16,050 bases of DNA from Candidatus Roizmanbacteria bacterium RIFCSPHIGHO2_01_FULL_39_8 (GTDB lineage Bacteria > Patescibacteriota > Microgenomatia > UBA1406 > GWC2-37-13), in assembly GCA_001789355.1 (NCBI GenBank), contig MFZI01000076.1, forward strand, positions 34,506 through 50,555, read 5' to 3'. Positions 5,826 through 12,900 of the stretch are shown one piece after another. Each line of letters starts with the position of its first letter. The first letter of the stretch is position 1. The position numbers and the translations under genes were made by a program. The notes under the pieces are model-generated. The model saw only the letters and a program-made list of their open reading frames with translations. It was not told the DNA's origin and did no database searches.

Positions 5826-8105
5826 ATGGATCCGAAATTTACCCCCTCCCTAGTAGAGGAAACGATATATAAGTCTTGGGAAGAAAAAGGCTTATTAAGT
5901 CCAGGAACTGGAAGGTCGTATACAATTCTCATGCCGCCTCCCAATGCGAATGCGTCTCTTCACGCGGGTCATGGTATGTACTCGGTAGAGGATATTCTTA
6001 TCCGATATAAAAGATTGAGAGGGTACGCCTCGTTATGGATTCCGGGTTTGGATCATGCAGGGTTTGAAACACAATACGTGTATGAAAAGCACTTGGCAAA
6101 GCAAGGCAAATCAAGGTTCGACTTTGCAAGACAGACGCTCTATGAGAATATTCACCAGTTTGTAAAGGAAAACTCCGGTTTAATTTACGAACAATTCAAA
6201 AGACTTGGTTTTTTGGCTGATTGGCGGCGAAGCATTTTTACTCTTGACGAGCATGTGTTAGAGAGAGTCTTTAGAACATTCGCGAAGATGGAAAAAGAAG
6301 GATATGTATATAAGGATGAATACATTGTTAATTACTGTACTCACTGTGGAACATCGCTCTCCGAGTTGGAAACAGTTCATATCGAACGTAAAGACCCTCT
6401 TTATTATCTGAAATACGGACCATTTGTTTTGGCGACGGTTCGACCAGAGACAAAGTTTGGCGATACTGCAGTTGCGGTCCACCCAAAAGATAAACGATAT
6501 AAAAAATGGATAGGGAAAGAAATCGAAGTTGAAGGTTTATTGGGGAGATTTAGAATAAAAGTAATTGCAGATGAAATGGTTGACATGAAATTTGGAACGG
6601 GAGTAGTTAAAATCACGCCTGCTCACGATCCTAACGACTTTGAAGCAGGAAAACGGCACAATCTTGAAATAAAACGTGTCATCAATATTGATGGAAGACT
6701 CAATGAGCTTGCCGGTCCCTATGCGGGACTCAAGGTAAAGCAGGCCCGTGAAAAAGTAGTAGAGGATTTGAAAAAAAAGGGGTTAATTGAAAAAATCGAT
6801 ACAAACTATACACATGCGGTGACTGTTTGCTATAAATGTGGAAGGGATCTGGAGCCGACAGTTATTCCTAACTGGTTTATAAAAGTAAGAGACCTAAAAA
6901 AACCGGTAATAAAGGCAGTAGAAGAAGAAAAGATAAAGTTTTTTCCCAAGCGGTTCAAAAAACAGATTTTACAATGGTTAAACGTAATGCATGATTGGCC
7001 CATCAGCAGGCAAATTGCCTGGGGTATTAGAATCCCCGTCTGGTATCACGTTACAGGCAATGAACAAAAAATATGGGTAAGTTTTATTAATAAAAAAGGG
7101 CAATTTTTTAAATTGGACTCAATCAAACAACATCTTAATAAAGGATATACACTCAATGAAATTAAGCAGGGATTGCAACAGGTTACGGTACCGGTCTATA
7201 AACAAGAACAAGTAGAGCATATTGTCTCTCTTAAGGAACCAAATGACAGTAGTAACTGGATTCAGGAAACAGATACATTCGACACATGGTTTTCTTCAGG
7301 ACAGTGGCCTCTGGTTACCTTGAAGGAGAAAGAATACGAAACCCGTTTCCCGACCGATGTTATGGGAACACTACAAGATATTCTTCCCTTCTGGGTATCG
7401 AGGATGATCATGTTTTCGCTTTATATCAAGAAAGAAATCCCCTTTAAATATGTATGTTTATGGTCGCTGGTCGCTGATGCTAAAGGACAGAAAATGAGCA
7501 AGAGCAAAGGGAATGTAGTCAATCCGATCGATTTAATCAATAAATTCGGGGCTGACGCTTTTAGAGGATCACTTTTTTTTGGATTATCTCAAGGAGGTAA
7601 AGTAAATTTAGGGGAGGACAAAGTCATGGCGATGAGAAACTTTGCCAATAAAATCTGGAACGTCGGCAGATTTATTTATCTTAACCAAGAGGCATCAACT
7701 GACCCGGTTAATCCTGGACAAATAAAAAAACAGGGTCAGTTTAAATCAGTGTCAACTGACTCGGTTAATGAATCAAGCAAAAAAACCGAGTCAGTTATAG
7801 AAGAAATAAGAAAGGAGTTCAGAAAAGAGAAAAAGCAGTATGTAAAGTTGATGGATTCGTTCAAATTTTCGCAGGCATTCGGATTACTGTATGAATTTGT
7901 TTGGCATCGATTCGCGGATTATTATATTGAGCAATTGAAAGAAGACATGAGAAGTGGTAATATTGAAGTTCTTGGTGAATTGAAGAATGTATATTTTGAA
8001 AATCTAAAGATGTTACACCCCTTCATCCCGTTTGTGACAGAAGCAGTATGGAAGGTATTTCACGGCGAGAGAAGTTCAATACTTAATTCAGAATTAAGAA
8101 TCTAG
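5826..8105 (+). CDS. valS: Valyl-tRNA synthetase, C-terminally short
   Basis: Class I aminoacyl-tRNA synthetase charging tRNA-Val in the cytoplasm. It has the HIGH-type motif H46-A-G-H49 after PPPNANAS and CP1 editing-domain landmarks (ATVRPET, HDPNDFEAGKRH). Two Cys pairs (YCTHCG and VCYKCG), the WPISRQIAWGIRIPVWY stretch, DTWFSSGQWP and K556-MSKS-KGN follow. The editing block and KMSKSKGNVVNP support valine over isoleucine or leucine. At 759 residues it is far shorter than E. coli ValRS (about 950). The anticodon-binding helices run to HPFIPFVTEAVWKVF, and the protein then stops within 16 residues on codons (NSELRI) belonging to a period-7 repeat. The C-terminal coiled coil and part of the usual end of the anticodon domain are missing, and no remnant is seen downstream. 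Residues about 624-657 are two in-frame palindromic elements in a loop between anticodon-domain helices. First gene of the core block. Confidence 0.93.
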   Translation: MDPKFTPSLVEETIYKSWEEKGLLSPGTGRSYTILMPPPNANASLHAGHGMYSVEDILIRYKRLRGYASLWIPGLDHAGFETQYVYEKHLAKQGKSRFDFARQTLYENIHQFVKENSGLIYEQFKRLGFLADWRRSIFTLDEHVLERVFRTFAKMEKEGYVYKDEYIVNYCTHCGTSLSELETVHIERKDPLYYLKYGPFVLATVRPETKFGDTAVAVHPKDKRYKKWIGKEIEVEGLLGRFRIKVIADEMVDMKFGTGVVKITPAHDPNDFEAGKRHNLEIKRVINIDGRLNELAGPYAGLKVKQAREKVVEDLKKKGLIEKIDTNYTHAVTVCYKCGRDLEPTVIPNWFIKVRDLKKPVIKAVEEEKIKFFPKRFKKQILQWLNVMHDWPISRQIAWGIRIPVWYHVTGNEQKIWVSFINKKGQFFKLDSIKQHLNKGYTLNEIKQGLQQVTVPVYKQEQVEHIVSLKEPNDSSNWIQETDTFDTWFSSGQWPLVTLKEKEYETRFPTDVMGTLQDILPFWVSRMIMFSLYIKKEIPFKYVCLWSLVADAKGQKMSKSKGNVVNPIDLINKFGADAFRGSLFFGLSQGGKVNLGEDKVMAMRNFANKIWNVGRFIYLNQEASTDPVNPGQIKKQGQFKSVSTDSVNESSKKTESVIEEIRKEFRKEKKQYVKLMDSFKFSQAFGLLYEFVWHRFADYYIEQLKEDMRSGNIEVLGELKNVYFENLKMLHPFIPFVTEAVWKVFHGERSSILNSELRI
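7697..7741 (+). repeat. In-frame palindromic element, copy 1 (valS)
   Basis: A 45 bp unit with perfect 9 bp arms AACTGACCC (7697-7705) and GGGTCAGTT (7733-7741). It is translated as TDPVNPGQIKKQGQ, in the same frame as the other two copies. Compared with them, the 5' arm has C for T and the 3' arm has G for A at the paired position, so the stem is kept. This is the most diverged copy. Confidence 0.75.
7754..7796 (+). repeat. In-frame palindromic element, copy 2 (valS)
   Basis: A 43 bp unit with perfect 13 bp arms AACTGACTCGGTT (7754-7766) and AACCGAGTCAGTT (7784-7796) and a 17-nt A-rich loop. It is translated as TDSVNESSKKTESV. It lies 12 bp after copy 1, and its arms are identical to those of copy 3 in yidC. 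Confidence 0.85.
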
Positions 8106-8197
8106 AATCTAGAATTAAGAATTAAGTTTAGAATTTAGAATGAAAAATTCTACATTCTCAATTCAATTCTAAACTCTGAATTATACATTCTGAATTA
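8084..8197. repeat. Period-7 inverted array between valS and rpmH
   Basis: The outer ends are an 11 bp perfect inverted repeat, TAATTCAGAAT (8084-8094) and ATTCTGAATTA (8187-8197). An inner pair is GTTTAGAATT (8126-8135) with AATTCTAAAC (8165-8174). The left half has GAAT at 8091, 8098, 8105, 8112, 8119, then after one 5-nt unit at 8131 and 8138. The right half has ATTC-type units at 8147, 8154, 8161, then after one 5-nt step at 8166, 8173, 8180 and 8187. The whole can fold as a long imperfect hairpin. It overlaps the last codons and the stop of valS and ends 3 bp before rpmH. No convincing promoter for rpmH is seen in it beyond a weak TATACA at 8182-8187. Confidence 0.85.
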
Positions 8198-8200
8198 CTT

Positions 8201-8335
8201 ATGAAACGTACCTGGCAACCAAAAAAATCAAAAAGGCGCAAAAAACACGGCTTCCTAAAGCGTATGTCCACTAAAAACGGAAGAACAGTCCTAAAAAGAA
8301 GAAGGGGAAGAGGAAGGAAGAAGTTAACGGCGTAA
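8201..8335 (+). CDS. rpmH: 50S ribosomal protein bL34
   Basis: A 44-residue, very basic protein, MKRTWQPKKSKRRKKHGF followed by LKRMSTKNGRTVLKRRRGRGRKKLTA, matching bL34 over its whole length (KRTWQP, HGF..RM.T..GR.VL..RR..GR..L). bL34 is a structural component of the large ribosomal subunit. The start ATG comes 3 bp after the period-7 array and the stop is 3 bp before yidC, so rpmH and yidC are surely co-transcribed. The rnpA gene (RNase P protein) that normally follows rpmH is absent here. There is no Shine-Dalgarno motif upstream. Confidence 0.97.
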   Translation: MKRTWQPKKSKRRKKHGFLKRMSTKNGRTVLKRRRGRGRKKLTA

Positions 8336-8338
8336 TAT

Positions 8339-9160
8339 ATGCTATCACCAAACATATTCAATACGATCCTTGTTTTTCCGATTTTAAACATACTTTTATT
8401 CTTTCACCAAATTTTTCTTTTCATTAAGCTTCCTGGTGCATTTGGTCTAGCCATTGTTGCTTTGACGGTGCTCGTGCGTTTAGTATTGCATCCTTTCTTC
8501 AAAAAGCAGTTGGAGACGAGCAAAAAAATGCAGGATCTCAAACCCCATTTGGATCGGTTATCGAGCAAACACAAAAATGATAAGAAAAAAATTCAGGAAG
8601 AGCAGATGAGATTGTTTAAGGAAGCGGGTATCAATCCTGCCTCCGGTTGCTTATTTATGATAATCCAGATTCCCGTGTTTATCGCGCTTTATAATACGCT
8701 CTCTCTTTTTCTTACCAATGGTAATATGACAAAAGTGATTGGAGAAATCAATAAAGTAGTCTACTCACCCCTGCTTCGTATTCAGACCATTGATCCATGG
8801 TTTTTCGGGTTTAATCTTGCAGTTGCTCCGAATAAAGCAGGAGTCTGGTATTATTACCTGATTCCCCTCATCACTGCTGTCCTTCAATATTTCCAGACAG
8901 TAACCATGACTCCGCCAGTCGCAGCTTCGGCCATTGAGGAAAAGAAAACTGACTCGGTTAATGAGTCAAATAAAAAAACCGAGTCAGTTAAAAAAGGCGG
9001 GGGAGATGATTTTCAAAAGGCCATGAATACCCAAATGAAATTCATATTTCCTTTGATGATTGGATGGTTTTCGTATACATTGCCTGTTGGTTTATCGCTC
9101 TATTGGAATATATTCTCGATTTTTAGTATAATTCAATACAAGAAGATGAAATCTTCCTAA
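8339..9160 (+). CDS. yidC: Membrane protein insertase YidC/Oxa1
   Basis: A 273-residue Oxa1-family insertase that places membrane proteins in the cytoplasmic membrane. It has the short form without the large periplasmic P1 domain of proteobacteria. The hydrophobic start is followed by the first conserved helix GLAIVALTVLVRLVLHPFF with the hydrophilic-groove Arg (R47). Next come the cytoplasmic helical hairpin (KMQDLKPHLDRL to MRLFKEAGINP), the conserved GCLFMIIQIPVFIALY helix, and the last helices (WYYYLIPLITAVLQYFQ; MKFIFPLMIGWFSYTLPVGLSLYW). The loop before the last helices, residues about 203-217, carries an in-frame palindromic element read as TDSVNESNKKTESV, lengthening that loop. It starts 3 bp after rpmH and ends 7 bp before khpB, the usual gene order apart from missing rnpA and yidD. 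Confidence 0.95.
   Translation: MLSPNIFNTILVFPILNILLFFHQIFLFIKLPGAFGLAIVALTVLVRLVLHPFFKKQLETSKKMQDLKPHLDRLSSKHKNDKKKIQEEQMRLFKEAGINPASGCLFMIIQIPVFIALYNTLSLFLTNGNMTKVIGEINKVVYSPLLRIQTIDPWFFGFNLAVAPNKAGVWYYYLIPLITAVLQYFQTVTMTPPVAASAIEEKKTDSVNESNKKTESVKKGGGDDFQKAMNTQMKFIFPLMIGWFSYTLPVGLSLYWNIFSIFSIIQYKKMKSS
8947..8989 (+). repeat. In-frame palindromic element, copy 3 (yidC)
   Basis: A 43 bp unit with 13 bp perfect arms AACTGACTCGGTT (8947-8959) and AACCGAGTCAGTT (8977-8989) and a 17-nt loop differing from the valS copy 2 loop at only three positions. It is read in the same frame as the valS copies, giving TDSVNESNKKTESV. Confidence 0.85.
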
Positions 9161-9167
9161 TATATAT

Positions 9168-9647
9168 ATGGATAAGATTGACACAATAAAAACAGAAGCA
9201 GAAGGACTCCTCAATAAAATGATCGAAAAATTCGAGCTTGAAGTGAGTGAAGAAGAAGGAATATTTCATGTCGTCATCAAAACAGAAGAAGAGGCTCCCA
9301 CAGTTATCGGCAGACATGGAGAGACCATACGATCACTCCAGAAGATATTGGAAGTGATTCTCTATAAAAAATTGGGTGAACCGGTTGATATTTTAATCAA
9401 CGTGAATGATTACCGGGAGAAACAGAAAGAAAGACTCGAGGAGATAGCTGAGAATATTGCTCAACGAGTCAAGACGGAACAAAAAGAAGTACCTCTCCGC
9501 AATTTTTCCTCGTATGAAAGAAGGGTTATCCACGAGTATATTTCCCATAAACACGAAGACCTGACTTCTTATTCAGTAGGCGAAGGAAGAGAGAGACAGC
9601 TTATCGTCAACTTGAAAGAGAAGCAAGAAGAAGCAAAAGAAGAATAG
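9168..9647 (+). CDS. khpB: KH-R3H RNA-binding protein KhpB/Jag
   Basis: A 159-residue cytoplasmic RNA-binding protein. The KH domain has the GXXG loop GRHG at residues 48-51 (TVIGRHGETIRSLQKIL), followed by the strand EPVDILINVNDY. The R3H domain follows, with the signature around FSSYERRVIHEYISH and the ending YSVGEGRERQLIV. The N-terminal Jag domain of longer firmicute homologues is absent; a short acidic helix (DTIKTEAEGLLNKMIEKF) replaces it. The protein is known in other bacteria to partner with KhpA and bind many RNAs, affecting cell envelope and division. Its place directly after yidC is the conserved bacterial arrangement. The tail KEKQEEAKEE is highly charged. There is no convincing terminator after it: the T8 run near 9680 has only a 4 bp stem upstream. 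Confidence 0.95.
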   Translation: MDKIDTIKTEAEGLLNKMIEKFELEVSEEEGIFHVVIKTEEEAPTVIGRHGETIRSLQKILEVILYKKLGEPVDILINVNDYREKQKERLEEIAENIAQRVKTEQKEVPLRNFSSYERRVIHEYISHKHEDLTSYSVGEGRERQLIVNLKEKQEEAKEE

Positions 9648-9726
9648 TTCCTCCTTCATGCGTGCTGCATCAACTTCCTATTTTTTTTACCCGACTTAAT
9701 CCTGTACAATGAAGATTATTATCGAT

Positions 9727-9755
9727 TTGACAATATCCTATAGTAGGACTATACT
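9727..9755 (+). promoter_or_regulatory. Promoter of the secretion-like operon
   Basis: Perfect -35 TTGACA (9727-9732), 17 bp spacer, -10 TATACT (9750-9755), then 5 nt and the ATG at 9761. The in-frame TTG at 9755 overlaps the last base of the -10 and is rejected as a start. The spacer holds a small palindrome CCTA-TAG-TAGG (9737-9747). Confidence 0.7.
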
Positions 9756-9760
9756 TGAAT

Positions 9761-9997
9761 ATGTATTACCCAAAAGCTCGAGTTTTGCTAAAAAAAGCTC
9801 TTTTCTTCCTTCCGATTTTGCTTATTCTTCCTTTCATTATTATTTTTGATTCTCTCGTTTATTTTATTACCCGTCCATCTTGTCTCACCTGCGGTAATCT
9901 GCTAGAGTTTCTGAAGACGGGATCTTTATCAATATCCCTGATTGGTGGCGTAATCGGTTATAAATTGAAAAAGAATCATGGATCCAACGGCAGTTGA
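9761..9997 (+). CDS. Small two-helix membrane protein, type IV secretion context
   Basis: A 78-residue protein of unrecognised family. The basic N-terminus (YYPKARVLLKKA) is followed by a long hydrophobic helix (residues about 12-35, LFFLPILLILPFIIIFDSLVYFI) and a short loop with a CxxC pair (PSCLTCGNL). A second hydrophobic stretch (SLSISLIGGVIGYKL, about 54-68) precedes a charged end. The size and two-helix plan are compatible with a VirB3- or pilin-like component, but no motif proves it. Its last 20 bp overlap the start of the next gene, which implies translational coupling. It is the first gene after a strong promoter, so it likely heads the operon with the 1257-residue protein. Confidence 0.65.
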   Translation: MYYPKARVLLKKALFFLPILLILPFIIIFDSLVYFITRPSCLTCGNLLEFLKTGSLSISLIGGVIGYKLKKNHGSNGS

Positions 9998-12900
9998 AGT
10001 AGGACAAATAATCCAACAAGAACAACTTGGTAAAGTGATTAATGAGACAAGAAGCCAAGCGAGACAAGAAGCGCAGTCAGCGGCTACTAATCCTGTTTTG
10101 GCCGCAAATCTCGTTTCACAAATACGTCAAGCTCTTAAAGACGCCGAAACACCAGCAAAAGAGGTTGTAGAAGAGCAAAAAAAATTAGAACAGGTTAGAG
10201 CAATGGGTGGGGCGGCGATTCCTACGAAACAATCGGAAGCTATGATGTCTCTTAATACCCTTGTAAAGGCAGTAGAATGTGCTAAAGCTGGAATCCAAGT
10301 ATCTAGAACGAGACAGGGTCAGGAATTACTGACAAAACTTGCCGAAAAAAGCTACACGTCTCCTTCAGTTGCGTCTGCTATAGAGGCACGGTTATCTGAT
10401 TATTTAATTGGAGATAAAAGTATTACTTTTAGTACTCAACCAGGTGACAGATCAGATTTTGAAAAGGCTTTTGCTGGTTTAGCCGAAGACAATTCCATCG
10501 CTGCAGAGTTGATTAACAGGTCTATTATCGAAGGGCAATCAATCATTGCTCCGAATTTGACTGAGGCGGAACTGAAACAGAAATTAGAGATAAAAGAAAT
10601 TCAGACTCGAACAAAACAAAGAGGAACACAAAGATCAGTCGAAGATGAGGATAAATTTAAGCAACTGCAGAACGAAATCCTCAGTAAGATTGATGAATCA
10701 AGAAGGCTACCTGATGGTGATCCAAATAAAATAACCGATTCAGAACTTGTACAACTTAATGATTTTATTCGTTTGAATTCTCAGGTTGTGCCAACCAGTG
10801 CCGCAGCTAAATTAGTTGCATTAAGATTGGATCAAGGAAAAATCACCGAATTTATCGAAGTTTCGAAGCGCGTGTTCGGGAGCGAATTAGACCTTCGACA
10901 GATGGAATTATATGCTCCTGGTCTAGCTAATAGTCTACAGAGAGCGCAGAGAGAATTCAATGTTGACGAGATAAGAAGAAAATTCGTTACCCAAAATACG
11001 GAAGGTAAGTTTATTTTTACGAGAGAAAATAGACTTAAATTTCAAGAACTCATTACAAAGCATTACTATCAAGTCCTGCAAAAGATTCACCAGGATAAAT
11101 CCAGAAGATTCCAGGAGAGTATGCAGGGATCAATGGAATACTCATATTTTTTTCCTACATTAAAACAAGTTATATCAAGGGCTTGCGATGATTTAAGCAA
11201 TTCGGTTTTTGTCAATAACGAAGAAGTACAGAGATTTTTGAAAGATAAGTCGTCGCGATACCAGGCAAGCATCATGACCTATGCGCAGATCATGCATGAT
11301 CTTCCGCTCCTCGCGAAAGACGCTGCTCAATTTGAAAAATGGGGAGAATTCTTAGGCTATCTTTTTCCGTCTGAATTGGCTGAAGTATTTGACGAAGGAG
11401 ACAGATTCATGCAGATGGCGCGAGATGAGATCACGATGTATATACGCAAACGTCTTGTCACGAATAAAGATACTAACCAATACCCTTCAGACTTGACTTC
11501 AGGAGAGTATGATCGGGAGGGTGTCCGTTGGGGTTTGAAATTCGAAAAAGAAATCAGAGATGTGTTGAAAAAAAGAGTAGACGAGTTGAACATACAATTG
11601 GAACGGGAAGGAAAACCTAAGATAGATTTGGGAGAGAACGATTGGAAACTTGACAGGGCTATGACCTATGCTTCGGGTATCGGTATAGCTAATCTTGTCG
11701 ACATTGAGGTCATGTCGACCGCAGACACGAAGGGAAATTTTCAAGGAATACATCCGCTTCTCGGAGTGTTATCGGCGCGGGCTAACTGGCAAGCCGGTCG
11801 AGGTGATCCGAATTCAGGTCTCATCTCTAAATATCTTCTCAAGATGGATGTAGAGCTTTATCCAGAGATGAGAAAATTCATTCCACGTCTTTTCAATAAG
11901 AAAAAATGGGTACCCAAAAAGTTTGCGGACGAAGTCGACAAACAAGCCAAGATATACGGTGATGAGGTTTTGGGCGAGCTTTTTGATCGAGGAGGGACAT
12001 ATCAGGAGCTTTTGAGCATGATCAACTTGCCCAATAGTCTTATCAGCCGTCACGGGTGGCGCATGAATGAGTTGACAGCAGAGATGAAAAATAATTTTAA
12101 AGCTTTTTATAATCTTGATCCTGATGAAAACTGGAAAAGTTGGACGGCGGAGCAATGGAAAGAATATTTTGATTTCAGTCTTAAAGAGTATGGAAACGCT
12201 TCATTGTGGTGGTATTTGACGAGTGGCCCCGACAGGATAACGAATGAAATGAAGAGATTATTAGTTAAACAAAGGGGCGATCCAAATGAGGCAAATAATG
12301 AATTTGAAGAATACAAGTCAGGGCATAAAATGCTCGAGAAAGGCTTCGACTTTACTATCGATGGAGAAGAAAGAAGAATGACGTATTTGGAGATCAGGAA
12401 TATGAGGCAGGGTCAGCTTCGGGGTGAGACGTTTTTCCGCTATATGAGACGAAATCCCGGCGATTTTATGCTTCTGCTTACCCAGCTTGCCCCCGAGTTA
12501 GTTGCAGAAGCAAAAGGAGGAGATATTGGAGACGTGTTCAAATCGCTCGACGAGATTGAAGGGCTTGACAAGATGTCGTTGGATAAAGAAAAAATACGAG
12601 CCCGTCGCTCCGAACTTTTGAAACGGTGGGGAAAACAGGGTTTTAATCAATTAATAGAAGTGCGGAAATGGCTTATTAATAGTTCTAATCTCACTGTGAA
12701 TCCTGAACCTGAAGCTAAAGGAGAAAAATATGGCAAGGATATTAAGGGATTCATGAAATATTTAGTCGAAAAATCAGGTACGGCTTTTGAGAAGATGATG
12801 ATTGAAGGAAAGGAAACAGATGAAAAAGTAAGAAATATCGAACAGGATCCAAATAAACCTGAAGAGCAAAAGAAAAAAGAGATCGCAGAATTAAGAAGGA

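Noticed and set aside
8084..8197. CRISPR-like array
   Set aside because: The repeat unit is 7 nt with no spacers; it is a short tandem repeat, not a CRISPR.
8086..8200. Frameshifted remainder of the valS C-terminus downstream of its stop
   Set aside because: All frames across the period-7 array are stop-rich or low complexity, and rpmH follows at once; no ValRS-like sequence is present.
9656..9690. Terminator after khpB
   Set aside because: There is a run of eight T, but the only stem is ATGC/GCAT (4 bp), 12 nt upstream; too weak to call.
10314..12416. CAGGGTCAG at 10314-10322 and 12408-12416, matching one arm of the valS palindrome copy 1
   Set aside because: Only single arms of 9 bp without the partner arm or loop; both encode RQGQ in the large gene and look coincidental.
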